Source of the DNA: Muribaculaceae bacterium
GTDB taxonomy: Bacteria; Bacteroidota; Bacteroidia; Bacteroidales; Muribaculaceae
Length of the DNA stretch: 64,000 nucleotides
NCBI GenBank assembly: GCA_022509185.1
Contig: JAFLTS010000003.1
Location: 1-64,000, forward strand
Direction: 5' to 3'
Positions 41,701-50,481 of the stretch are shown piece by piece (position 1 is the first letter of the stretch; every line of letters begins with the position of its first letter). Both the position numbers and the translations under genes were made by a program. The notes below the pieces were generated by a model that was not told the DNA's origin, ran no database searches, and worked only from the letters and a program-made list of their open reading frames with translations.

Positions 41701-43731
41701 TTACTTTTTGAAGTTATTAAGCCCTCCTGTGAGGAATTCAATGTATCCGGGTACATCTTCCTTATATCCATAAGAAGAAGTGAGAGGTTTACCTTCATCG
41801 TTAACAACTACATAGAAAGGTTGAGAATTGGAGCCAAATTTTGAACGTTGCAGGAAGCTCCATTTGTCACCATAAGTTCTCAAGGTTCGTATAGTCCCGT
41901 CTTTCTCGGCTACTTTCACCGGTTCAGGAAGAGGAGTCTTATCATCAACCATTAAAGTCACCAGAACAAAGTCTTCGTCCAGCATCTTCTTTACGTCAGG
42001 ATTGGTCCAAACAGCTGCTTCCATCTTGCGGCAGTTTACACAACCGAATCCGGAAAAGTCCAGTAATATCGGTTTCCCGAGTTGTTTGCCTATTTCGAGT
42101 CCTTCGTCATAATCATCCACTTGTGCAGTAACTTCACCATCAAAGAGATTGAAATCCTGAGTAGACAATGGAGGAGTGAAGGCACTTATGCTCTTTAGTG
42201 GTGCGCCCCAAAGTCCCGGTAACATATACACAGCAAAGGAGAGTGAAATAAGGGCCAGACAGAATCTGAATAATCCTACCTTTTCAAGTTTGTCGTCGTG
42301 AGGGAAAGTAAGTTTTCCCAAAAGGTAGAAACCTAAAAGGGCGAATATCACTATCCAAAGAGCCACAAATACTTCTCTATCAAGCACTCTCCAACCATAA
42401 GCCAGGTCTGCCACAGAGAGGAATTTGAGAGCTAATGCGAGTTCCAGGAAACCAAGTACAACTTTAACGGTATTCATCCAGCCACCGCTCTTCGGCACTG
42501 CCTTAAGCATAGTGGGGAACATGGCAAATATAGAGAAGGGTAGTGCTAAAGCAAGAGCGAATCCACCCATACCTACTGCCGGTGAAACAAAGTTGGAAGT
42601 GGCAGCTGCCTCTACAAGTAGAGTTCCTATAATAGGTCCGGTACAGGAGAAGGAAACGAGTGCCAAGGTGAATGCCATAAAGAAGATGCTCACATAACCG
42701 GAAGTGGAATCCACCTTTGAATCCATCTTATTAGTCCAGGAAGATGGTAGAGTCAATTCAAAACCACCCATAAAGGATATGGCAAAAATCACCAATAATA
42801 TAAAGAAGGCTATGTTGAAGCCGGCACTAGTGGCTAATTCATTTAGTGCCGAAGCCCCGAACAATACCGTTACAATAATTCCTAAGGCAACATATATTAC
42901 AATTATAGACAACCCGTATACGCCTGCTGTGGCTATAGATTTCTTTCGAGTTTTGTTTTGTTTAAGGAAGAAACTTACAGTCATTGGTATCATGGGCCAT
43001 ACACAGGGAGTTACCAAAGCAATAAGACCGCCCACGAATCCTGCAATGAAAATGTACCATAAAGAGCGTGTTTGTTGATGCGGATCATGTGAGAAAACCA
43101 TCATTTCCGCCTCAACATTTTCCCACCAGTTGTGATGTGCCGTAATCCCGCTAAGGTTTGCCGCAGGAGTCATCCATGCTTCCGATGATTGCACGGAATC
43201 AGTCATTTCTGTAAGTTGTTCGGCTTCTTCATGAAGGCTCTCCTTAGGTTCTTCAGCTTTTTCTTCTTCTTTTTCTTTTTCTACAGCAGCCACCGGTGAT
43301 GTGCCTTTGAAAGTATGCGATGCAAATACCTGATGGCATCCGGCATCATCACAAGCTTGTCCCTGTATTTCCACCTCTACGGTATAATCTTTATCAGTGG
43401 GAATAAGCTTTTGGGTGAATGTAACTGAACCTTCGTAAAAATGCTGGTCAACTTCAAATATATCGTCGAATTCCTTATGATAAGGTTTGTTAGCCACAGG
43501 CTCGCCTACGGTTTTACAACCTTTTGTGTCAAAATAAAAAACCAATGGATTTGAACCTCCGGGCGGGTTATCGATGGAAAACATATGAAAACCTGAAGCT
43601 ATATCGGCTTTCATTTCTAAAGACGGATGATCTGTCTTATCATCTATAAGTTTAAAGCTCCAGCTTACTACATCTGCTGCGTATGAGAATATCGGCAATA
43701 ATAATCCGATGATCCACAATACTTTTTTCAT
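41701..43731 (-). CDS. dsbD: Thiol:disulfide interchange protein DsbD-like
   Basis: Carries reducing power from cytoplasmic thioredoxin to the periplasm. From the ATG at 43731 the protein is 676 residues with a signal peptide (MKKVLWIIGLLLPIFSYA). It has an N-terminal DsbD-alpha domain with a QACDDAGC pair, a central membrane domain with eight or so helices (including TPCVWPMIPMTVSF and FSCTGPIIGTLL, each with a key cysteine), and a C-terminal thioredoxin domain with the CVNC motif in FSGFGCVNCRKMEAAVW. An upstream ATG at 43785 adds 18 residues without signal character. Confidence 0.92.
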   Translation of the reverse strand: MKKVLWIIGLLLPIFSYAADVVSWSFKLIDDKTDHPSLEMKADIASGFHMFSIDNPPGGSNPLVFYFDTKGCKTVGEPVANKPYHKEFDDIFEVDQHFYEGSVTFTQKLIPTDKDYTVEVEIQGQACDDAGCHQVFASHTFKGTSPVAAVEKEKEEEKAEEPKESLHEEAEQLTEMTDSVQSSEAWMTPAANLSGITAHHNWWENVEAEMMVFSHDPHQQTRSLWYIFIAGFVGGLIALVTPCVWPMIPMTVSFFLKQNKTRKKSIATAGVYGLSIIVIYVALGIIVTVLFGASALNELATSAGFNIAFFILLVIFAISFMGGFELTLPSSWTNKMDSKVDSTSGYVSIFFMAFTLALVSFSCTGPIIGTLLVEAAATSNFVSPAVGMGGFALALALPFSIFAMFPTMLKAVPKSGGWMNTVKVVLGFLELALALKFLSVADLAYGWRVLDREVFVALWIVIFALLGFYLLGKLTFPHDDKLEKVGLFRFCLALISLSFAVYMLPGLWGAPLKSISAFTPPLSTQDFNLFDGEVTAQVDDYDEGLEIGKQLGKPILLDFSGFGCVNCRKMEAAVWTNPDVKKMLDEDFVLVTLMVDDKTPLPEPVKVAEKDGTIRTLRTYGDKWSFLQRSKFGSNSQPFYVVVNDEGKPLTSSYGYKEDVPGYIEFLTGGLNNFKK

Positions 43732-43830
43732 GGCAATAGTGTGTTTAAGGTTTGTAAAGTTACTTAAATTAGCCATTACTTCCAATTAAAATTTGATTTG
43801 CAAACTGACAATACCGAAGGATTAATCTTA

Positions 43831-43860
43831 AGAGACGGCAACTTAACAGTCGCCGTCTCT
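43831..43860. terminator. Hairpin after glnS
   Basis: AGAGACGGC and GCCGTCTCT form a 9-bp G/C-rich stem with a 12-base loop, 19 bases beyond the glnS stop. No strong T-run follows on the minus strand, so it may be an imperfect terminator. Confidence 0.5.
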
Positions 43861-43878
43861 ATGTATGTCTAAGCTTTA

Positions 43879-45585
43879 TCAGCTTTTTTTCATCTCTTTA
43901 GCCCATGTGTCTTTGAGGCCGATTGTCTTATTGAAAACCGGTTTTTCCTTAGTGCTGTCGGGATCCACAGTATAATATCCTAATCTAGTGAATTGGAAGT
44001 GATCTCCGGGTTTTAAGTTGTGAGCACCCCAAGGTTCTAATTTCACACCTTCTCTTACCACTAAGGAATCAGGATTTAGAAGATCTCTGAAGTCTCCTTC
44101 TTCAGCTCCCGGATTTTCCACTGAGAAAAGGCGGTCGTAATCCCGGACCTCTATGTCTACAGCTGTAGGCACTGAAACCCAGTGAAGAGTTCCTTTTACT
44201 TTTCTATCACTTCCCGGGAGGCCGCTTCGAGTTTCCGGATCATACTCAGCATAAATTTCCTCAATTTCTCCTTTATCGTTTTTCTTTACGCCGGTGCATT
44301 TGATTATATATGCACCTTTTAGACGAACCTCCTTATCCGGTGACAGACGGAAGAATTTCTTAGGCGGATTTTCCATGAAATCCTCACGTTCTATCCATAG
44401 CTCACGTGTAAACGGCATCTCATGTTTCCCCTCGGAAGGATTCTCGGGATTGTTTTCAATTTCCACCATTTCGGTTTTACCCTCCGGATAATTGGTAAGG
44501 ATCAATTTCACCGGATTCACAACGGCGCTGACACGAGTGGCTCTTTTGTTCAGATCTTCTCTGACAGAATGTTCCAGGAGCTCGATATGGTTCAGGGCTT
44601 CATATTTAGTATATCCGATTCTATTCACGAAATCTTTGATGGCTTCCGGTGTATATCCTCTTCTTCTTAAACCACAAAGAGTCGGCATCCGCGGGTCATC
44701 CCATCCGTTCACTAACCCCTCTTTTACCAATTGTAATAGCTTCCGCTTGCTCATCACGGTATAGGTAAGATTCAAACGGTTGAATTCTATCTGTCTGGGG
44801 CAGTAGGAATCATCGGCAAGTTCGTTAACGAAATATTCATAAAGAGGACGATGAGGCACGAATTCCAATGTACATATGGAATGAGTCACACCCTCGAAGA
44901 AGTCGCTTTGTCCATGGGCGAAATCATACATCGGATAAACTTTCCAGGTATCACCGGTGCGCCAATGAGGCGTTTTGATTATTCTATATATGATGGGGTC
45001 ACGGAAATGCATATTGCTGTTGGCCATATCAATCTTAGCTCTGAGCACCATGCTACCCTCTTCAAATTCACCTTTGTTCATTCTTTCGAAGAGGTCGAGA
45101 TTCTCTTCTATGGGACGATCCCGATAAGGTGAATTTGTTCCCGGTTCCGTAGGCGTACCTTTTTGTTGTGCAATCTGTTCGCTTGTCTGTTCATCCACAT
45201 AAGCCTTTCCTTCCTTAATCAGGCGTATAGCGAAGTCATAAAGCTTAGGAAAATAATCGCTTGCATAGTAAAGTCGATTTTCCCAGTCGTAACCAAGCCA
45301 TTTGATATCCCTCATAATGGAATCTACATATTCTGTATCTTCTTTTTGTGGATTAGTGTCATCAAAACGAAGATTGCATGTGCCGCCAAATTTTTCTGCA
45401 GCTCCGAAATCCATTATTATAGCTTTTGCATGACCTATATGAAGGTATCCGTTAGGTTCGGGCGGGAATCGCGTATTTAGACGTCCTCCGTTTTTACCTG
45501 CTGCCAGGTCGTTTACAATTTCCTGCTCTACAAAATTCAGACCTCCGGTATTTTCGTTGGAGATTTCCGTTATTTTCTCTTCCAT
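43879..45585 (-). CDS. glnS: Glutaminyl-tRNA synthetase
   Basis: Charges tRNA(Gln). The 568-residue class I synthetase has the HIGH motif in FPPEPNGYLHIGHAKAIIMD near 41, NLRFDDTNPQKEDTEYVDSI near 72, a TLEFVPHRPLYEYFVNEL segment near 233 and the KMSKS-type motif TYTVMSKRKLLQLV near 274. The C-terminal beta-barrel anticodon-binding domain is complete (e.g. DREDF-like WIEREDFMENPPKKFFRLSP). Length is normal. Presence of GlnRS suggests direct charging rather than the amidotransferase route. Confidence 0.97.
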   Translation of the reverse strand: MEEKITEISNENTGGLNFVEQEIVNDLAAGKNGGRLNTRFPPEPNGYLHIGHAKAIIMDFGAAEKFGGTCNLRFDDTNPQKEDTEYVDSIMRDIKWLGYDWENRLYYASDYFPKLYDFAIRLIKEGKAYVDEQTSEQIAQQKGTPTEPGTNSPYRDRPIEENLDLFERMNKGEFEEGSMVLRAKIDMANSNMHFRDPIIYRIIKTPHWRTGDTWKVYPMYDFAHGQSDFFEGVTHSICTLEFVPHRPLYEYFVNELADDSYCPRQIEFNRLNLTYTVMSKRKLLQLVKEGLVNGWDDPRMPTLCGLRRRGYTPEAIKDFVNRIGYTKYEALNHIELLEHSVREDLNKRATRVSAVVNPVKLILTNYPEGKTEMVEIENNPENPSEGKHEMPFTRELWIEREDFMENPPKKFFRLSPDKEVRLKGAYIIKCTGVKKNDKGEIEEIYAEYDPETRSGLPGSDRKVKGTLHWVSVPTAVDIEVRDYDRLFSVENPGAEEGDFRDLLNPDSLVVREGVKLEPWGAHNLKPGDHFQFTRLGYYTVDPDSTKEKPVFNKTIGLKDTWAKEMKKS

Positions 45586-45607
45586 AACAAACCTGATTTT
45601 CTGAATG

Positions 45608-45615
45608 CAAATTTA
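45608..45615 (-). promoter_or_regulatory. -7 element of glnS
   Basis: TAAATTTG on the minus strand matches the consensus, 23 bases before the glnS ATG, so the leader would be under 20 bases. Confidence 0.55.
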
Positions 45616-45657
45616 ATACAATAACTTGAGATTATTCGGATTTATCTTTTTTATCCA

Positions 45658-45665
45658 TAATTTTG
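45658..45665 (+). promoter_or_regulatory. -7 element of the LolC/E-like gene (leaderless?)
   Basis: TAATTTTG matches the consensus and ends only 5 bases before the ATG at 45671. If used, the transcript begins at or within a few bases of the start codon. Confidence 0.55.
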
Positions 45666-45670
45666 CATAG

Positions 45671-46912
45671 ATGAATTATCCCTTTTTTCTGGCTCAACGG
45701 CTCTCTCTGGGTAATGATGGCCGTCGTATGTCTCCGGCTGTAGTTGTTGCAATTATGGCTATAGCTATAGCAGTGGCAGTTATGATAGCCTCCCTCGCGA
45801 TTGTTTTAGGGTTTAAGAAGGAAATAAGGGATAAGGTAGTAGGATTTAACGGCCATATATCTATTTACAGGTTACCATCTTCTATTGAAGACGATAACCT
45901 TATATCCATGGATGATTATTTGAGAAGCACCTTTGAGGACTTCGATTTTATTAAGGATTACACACCCCAGGCAGCAATCCCGGCTATTCTAAAGACTTCA
46001 GAAGATTTTAAAGGCACCTATCTTCGAGGATTGAGCGGGCAAACTGCTGTGGAATATATCAGAAAAAATCTTGAAGAAGGAGAAGTCCCGGATTATAAAG
46101 ATGAGACGCAACACAACCGGATATTGATAAGCCGTCTTGCGGCAAATCAGTTGCAATTGAATACCGGCGACAAAATAGACACCTATTTTATTTCTGATGA
46201 TATTAGAGTGAGAAGACTGGAAATTGCCGGAATTTATAACACTCATTTTGATCAGTATGATGACGTGATTATTTTCGGAGCTATGCCACTTATTGCCAAA
46301 TTGGGAAATCTTCCCGAAAATACAGGCACTTATGTAGTGGTGCATGTAGATGATTTCGATAAAATTGCTGATTACACGGCTCTTTTACAACAGAAGTTTA
46401 ATGAGGATATGGCTTATGGAAATACATCTTCTTTCTATCGAACTGATAACGTTCTCTCTCAGGGAAGAGGTTTTTTCAGCTGGCTGAGCCTTCTTGACAC
46501 CAATGTCATAGTTATAATTATCCTGATGATGGTAGTGGGATGCATCACCCTTATTTCCGGAATGTTAATCATTATTCTGGAAAGGAAGAAATTCATTGGT
46601 TTGATGAGAGCTTTAGGAGCCTCTACTTCAAAAATCCGGAATATCTTTATTTATATGGCAGTTAAAATCTCTTTTATAGGAATATTGATAGGGGATTTTG
46701 TGATTTTGTGGTTATTGTTTTTCCAAGACAAATATCATTTTCTTCATCTTGATGCAGATTCATATTATATAGACTTTGTGCCGGTGTATCTTCCGGCTTG
46801 GATTGTAGTGGCATTAAACGCGGGGGTATTGTTGGTTACTTATTTAGTATTGGTATTGCCTTCGCGTTTTGTGGGAAAAATCTCACCGGCTGAATCCCTG
46901 CTCAATGATTAA
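45671..46912 (+). CDS. LolC/LolE-like ABC transporter permease
   Basis: A 413-residue inner-membrane protein of the FtsX/LolCE family. It starts MNYPFFLAQRL. The first membrane helix is at about residues 23-46, a large periplasmic domain spans ~55-270, and three C-terminal helices follow, with NVIVIIILMMVVGCITLISG near 276 and ERKKFIGLMRALGASTSKIR near 303. LolCDE moves outer-membrane lipoproteins from the inner membrane to LolA. No LolD ATPase adjoins it. The closest ATPase in the window (32412-33155) belongs to the macAB operon. Confidence 0.85.
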   Translation: MNYPFFLAQRLSLGNDGRRMSPAVVVAIMAIAIAVAVMIASLAIVLGFKKEIRDKVVGFNGHISIYRLPSSIEDDNLISMDDYLRSTFEDFDFIKDYTPQAAIPAILKTSEDFKGTYLRGLSGQTAVEYIRKNLEEGEVPDYKDETQHNRILISRLAANQLQLNTGDKIDTYFISDDIRVRRLEIAGIYNTHFDQYDDVIIFGAMPLIAKLGNLPENTGTYVVVHVDDFDKIADYTALLQQKFNEDMAYGNTSSFYRTDNVLSQGRGFFSWLSLLDTNVIVIIILMMVVGCITLISGMLIIILERKKFIGLMRALGASTSKIRNIFIYMAVKISFIGILIGDFVILWLLFFQDKYHFLHLDADSYYIDFVPVYLPAWIVVALNAGVLLVTYLVLVLPSRFVGKISPAESLLND

Positions 46913-47004
46913 TTATTCCACTTCTGATTTTCTCTACTAATTTCCTACTGTCAAATTACGGGTTATTCTCATATATTTTTTTTAGATTGAGATTAAAAAA
47001 GATT

Positions 47005-47994
47005 ATGAGAACCAGAACTCTTAAATCATTTCTTTCTATCTTCAATGAAAGGATAGAATATCTCAGACAAAGCAATAAATTTGGAACAGCCCTCAATTAC
47101 AACCGTGCTAAAAATTCACTCCAGAAATATGTAGATAACCATAATGCCGGTGATGAAAAACTGACAGCCTCATTTATAGAAAGCTATGCGGCATATCTCT
47201 CTCAGAACGGGCTGGTGAGAAATTCAATTTCTTTTCATATGAGAATAATACGTGCCGTTTATAATAAAGTGTCAACCACGAGCGATTCTTTGCCTTGTGA
47301 TATATTCAGAAACGTTTATACAGGGGTGGATAAAACCGGCAAAAGATGTATAGACAGCCAAGTACTTGCATCTTTTTTGAAACTGGAACTTTATCAATAT
47401 CCTGATCTTGAACAAGCCCGCGACCTTTTCTTTTTCAGTGTCTATGCCAGGGGAATGGCCTTTGTAGATATTGCTTTTCTTAAAAAATCAAATATCAAAG
47501 GAAATGATATAGTGTATCAGAGAAGAAAAACGGGGAAACTCATGCGAATAAAAATAGAATACGAAATGCGTCTTATCCTCAACCGTTATCTTTCGCAAAG
47601 TCATAAAAGTGATTACGTATTTGATATTCTCAAACCCAATTGCAGGGAATCCCTTTATCATCAGTACCTGAATGCTTTGAGCTGTTATAATTACCGCCTT
47701 ACGCGCATTTCGGAGATGTTGGGACTCGACCGGTCTTTAAGTTCCTATACAGCTCGCCATACCTGGGCTACCTTAGCTTACAAGTGCTCTATACCCCTTT
47801 CTGTGATATGTGCCGGGATGGGTCATTCCTCCGAACGCATCACACGAATATACCTTTCAAGCATTGACGATGATAGAATAAATATTGCTAATAGAATGGT
47901 ATTAGACCGGATGCTTGGAGAAAAACAAAAGCCAATAAAAGTAGGTGTAACACGTTATAAAAAAGAAAAAGGTCTGCTTGAAGTTTCAAACTGA
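47005..47994 (+). CDS. Tyrosine recombinase (site-specific integrase)
   Basis: A 329-residue recombinase with an N-terminal SAM-like core-binding domain (residues ~5-100) and a C-terminal catalytic domain. Catalytic residues visible are R in FFFSVYARGMAFVDIAF near 144, K in YQRRKTGKLMRIK near 171, H-x-x-R in SSYTARHTWATLA near 252, and the nucleophile region GHSSERITRIYLSS near 277 with the tyrosine. It is close to the Bacteroides integrases of mobile elements and DNA invertases. The ATG at 47005 is preferred over a TTG six codons upstream. The gene ends 7 bases before the 3' end of a convergent tRNA-Cys, a classic integrase position, but no other element genes are seen. Confidence 0.88.
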   Translation: MRTRTLKSFLSIFNERIEYLRQSNKFGTALNYNRAKNSLQKYVDNHNAGDEKLTASFIESYAAYLSQNGLVRNSISFHMRIIRAVYNKVSTTSDSLPCDIFRNVYTGVDKTGKRCIDSQVLASFLKLELYQYPDLEQARDLFFFSVYARGMAFVDIAFLKKSNIKGNDIVYQRRKTGKLMRIKIEYEMRLILNRYLSQSHKSDYVFDILKPNCRESLYHQYLNALSCYNYRLTRISEMLGLDRSLSSYTARHTWATLAYKCSIPLSVICAGMGHSSERITRIYLSSIDDDRINIANRMVLDRMLGEKQKPIKVGVTRYKKEKGLLEVSN

Positions 47995-48001
47995 CCTTTT
48001 T

Positions 48002-48075
48002 TGGAGGTGCCAACCAGATTCGAACTGGTGTCAACGGTTTTGCAGACCGGTACCTAACCACTCGGACATGGCACC
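48002..48075 (-). tRNA. tRNA-Cys (GCA)
   Basis: On the minus strand the acceptor arms GGTGCCA and TGGCACC pair over 7 bp, followed by U73 and an encoded CCA. The anticodon loop reads CTGCAAA, giving anticodon GCA, and a GTTCGAATC T-loop is present. U73 is the expected identity base for tRNA-Cys. Confidence 0.96.
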
Positions 48076-48105
48076 ATTACTTAGGATGGATATCCTTTGC
48101 GGATG

Positions 48106-48137
48106 CAAATTTATAAAAGAATTATTAATTTTGCAAA
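48106..48137 (-). promoter_or_regulatory. tRNA-Cys promoter
   Basis: On the minus strand TTTG (48134-48137) and TAAATTTG (48106-48113) are 20 bases apart, a full consensus. The start near 48101 would give a 25-base leader before the tRNA. Confidence 0.8.
48126..48133 (+). promoter_or_regulatory. -7 element of the M3 peptidase gene
   Basis: TAATTTTG matches the consensus, 50 bases before the ATG. It lies within the tRNA-Cys promoter on the other strand, so the two divergent promoters overlap. Confidence 0.55.
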
Positions 48138-48182
48138 ATAAATTTCATCCCATTCACAATCCCCTTTTATATCAGGAATATT

Positions 48183-50351
48183 ATGAAAAAGATTATAATG
48201 AAAACTTTACCCTTATTTTGCCTTATGTCTGTTGTGACCGATTCACAAGCCGGCACTTCAAATCCACTACTGTCAAATTCCAATCTTCCTTATGAAGCTG
48301 TGCCTTTCGACAGAATCACGGTAGCCGACATGGAAGAAGCTGTGATTGAAGGAATCAAATTGCAAAAAGAGGAACTGGAATTTATAGCCAATAATCCGGA
48401 AGATCCCACTTTTGAAAATACTATTGCTGCATATGACCGAAGCGGAGAAGTGTTGAACAGGGCCATTCTAGCTTTATCAAACCTCGAGTCGGCTTTGGGT
48501 GACACTGCAATCATGAATGCAATGGCAAAAGTCACCCCGGAACTTTCACACCATTCCACAGATATTCTACTAAACCATAAATTGTGGGAGAGAATAAGAA
48601 AGGTGCACGATACAAAAGGTGAAAGAAAGGATCTGAGCCCCGAGGCATTAAGACTGATTGATGAGACTTACAGAAGCTTTGCCGAAAGCGGAGCCAATCT
48701 TGAAGGAGAAAAGAGAGAGAAATACCGTGACATCAACCGACGTCTTTCAGATCTTACCGTGAAATTCGGTCAGAACATCACTAACGAATTGTCAAGTCCG
48801 GAAAGAAGGTTGTGGGTTAATGTTGCCGATACAGCAGGAATTCCGGAAGATGTGAAGACTGCGGCAAGAATTGAAGCGAAGGCAGCTCTGGAGGCCGATG
48901 GTAAACCCGATGATGAATCGTTATATCTTTTCACTGTCTTTAGCCCTTCTTATACTCCGTTTATGAAATATGCCGATAATCGGGCCTTGAGAGAAAAGAT
49001 GTATAAAATATATAATTCACGGAACCGTGGAGGTGAATACGACAATACAGTTGTACTCAAAGATATAGCAAACACGCGTCTGGAGCTGGCTCAACTCATG
49101 GATAAGAAAAATTTCGCCGAATATCAGTTGCAAGGCACCATGGCCGGAACACCTGATAATGTAATGAATCTGCTGGAACAACTGAGGGTGAACTACACCG
49201 AACCAATGAAGGGCGAACTGGTAGAAATTGAAAACTATGCAAGACAAACCCAAGGAAACGATTTCAAATTAATGCCATGGGACTACAGTTATTGGGCGAA
49301 TAAGCTTAAAAACGACAAATATGCCTTCAATGATGAGGATATGAAGCCGTATTTCGAGCTTAACAATACTATTGACGGAGTTTTGGGGCTGGCTACAAGA
49401 TTATATGGATATACATTCAAGGAAAATAAGGAACTGCCCGTCTATCATCCGGATGTAAAGGTTTTCGAAGTTTATGAAGACGACGGTAGTCTTTTGGGGC
49501 TTCTATATGCAGATTTCTATTACAGGGCCGGAAAGGCTCCCGGAGCATGGATGACAGAATTCCGTGGTGAGACAAAAGATGATTCAGGCAACCGGAAAGT
49601 ACCCTTGATTTCCATTGTAACTAATTTTTCCAAACCCGTGGGAGATGAGCCCGTATTGCTGACACCCTATGAAGTGGAGACTTTCCTTCATGAGTTCGGT
49701 CACGCATTACACGGTCTCTCATCACAAGCCATCTATGGCTCGTTGAGCGGGACCAATGTATATCATGATTTTGTGGAACTCTTCTCTCAATTCAATGAGA
49801 ACTTCCTTACTGAGAAGGAATTTTTAGATGGTTTTGCACGCCATTACCAGACCGGAGAAAAGATGCCGGAAGAATTGATAGAGAAATTTATGTCGAGCAA
49901 TCAGTTTGGAGCAGCCTATGCCTGTATGCGACAGTTAGGATTCGGTTACCTCGATATGGCCTATCATGGAATTGAGCAACCATTGGGAGATGAAGTAAGT
50001 GTAGATGCTTTTGAAAAAGAAGCTCAGGATCCGGTTAGAGTGTTTGAAGTTGTGGAAGACTGCGTTACTTCGCCCTCATTCGGACATATCTTCTCCGGTG
50101 GATACGCAGCTGGATATTATGGATATAAATGGGCCGAAGTGCTCGATGCGGACGCATTTGCTGCGTTCAAGGAAGAGGGAGTCTTTAATCCGATGCCGGC
50201 TAAAAGGTTCAAAAAAATGCTTCAAAGCGGAGGTACAGTTGACCCCGGAGTATTGTACCGGGAGTTCCGTGGAAAGGATGCGACCGTAGATGCTCTTTTA
50301 CAGAGAGATGGCATAAAAGGCGGTATAAAAAGCGGTTTAAATAAGGAATAA
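48183..50351 (+). CDS. dcp: M3 family metallopeptidase (peptidyl-dipeptidase Dcp-like)
   Basis: Exported zinc peptidase that removes dipeptides from peptide C-termini. The 722-residue protein has a signal peptide (residues 1-23, ending SQAG). A long helical N-terminal part follows, then the M3 zinc motif HEFGH in ETFLHEFGHALHGLSSQ near 501, with the third ligand glutamate in YHDFVELFSQFNENFL near 527. Other M3 blocks are LLYADFYYRAGKAPGAWMTE near 441 and FSGGYAAGYYGYKWAEVLDA near 638. Length is normal for Dcp. M3 relatives such as oligopeptidase A are a less likely alternative given the signal peptide. Confidence 0.92.
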   Translation: MKKIIMKTLPLFCLMSVVTDSQAGTSNPLLSNSNLPYEAVPFDRITVADMEEAVIEGIKLQKEELEFIANNPEDPTFENTIAAYDRSGEVLNRAILALSNLESALGDTAIMNAMAKVTPELSHHSTDILLNHKLWERIRKVHDTKGERKDLSPEALRLIDETYRSFAESGANLEGEKREKYRDINRRLSDLTVKFGQNITNELSSPERRLWVNVADTAGIPEDVKTAARIEAKAALEADGKPDDESLYLFTVFSPSYTPFMKYADNRALREKMYKIYNSRNRGGEYDNTVVLKDIANTRLELAQLMDKKNFAEYQLQGTMAGTPDNVMNLLEQLRVNYTEPMKGELVEIENYARQTQGNDFKLMPWDYSYWANKLKNDKYAFNDEDMKPYFELNNTIDGVLGLATRLYGYTFKENKELPVYHPDVKVFEVYEDDGSLLGLLYADFYYRAGKAPGAWMTEFRGETKDDSGNRKVPLISIVTNFSKPVGDEPVLLTPYEVETFLHEFGHALHGLSSQAIYGSLSGTNVYHDFVELFSQFNENFLTEKEFLDGFARHYQTGEKMPEELIEKFMSSNQFGAAYACMRQLGFGYLDMAYHGIEQPLGDEVSVDAFEKEAQDPVRVFEVVEDCVTSPSFGHIFSGGYAAGYYGYKWAEVLDADAFAAFKEEGVFNPMPAKRFKKMLQSGGTVDPGVLYREFRGKDATVDALLQRDGIKGGIKSGLNKE

Positions 50352-50352
50352 A

Positions 50353-50384
50353 TTTGTTTTACCGGATAATTTTTCATATCTTTA
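50353..50384 (+). promoter_or_regulatory. Promoter of the 719-residue secreted protein gene
   Basis: TTTG at 50353-50356 and TATCTTTA at 50377-50384 are 20 bases apart. The last base of the -7 element deviates from the consensus. A leader of roughly 90 bases follows. Confidence 0.5.
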
Positions 50385-50481
50385 CGAAGTTAATATAAGA
50401 GGATCCTAATAAAAAACTGTCCTTTTATACTTAAAATATTTGGGGAAAAAGAGTTAGAGAGAAACACAAACCTAATAATTA

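Noticed and set aside
45671..46912. LolC/E-like permease considered as part of a MacB exporter
   Set aside because: It has no adjacent adaptor or ATPase, and its N-terminus and helix layout fit LolC/E better.
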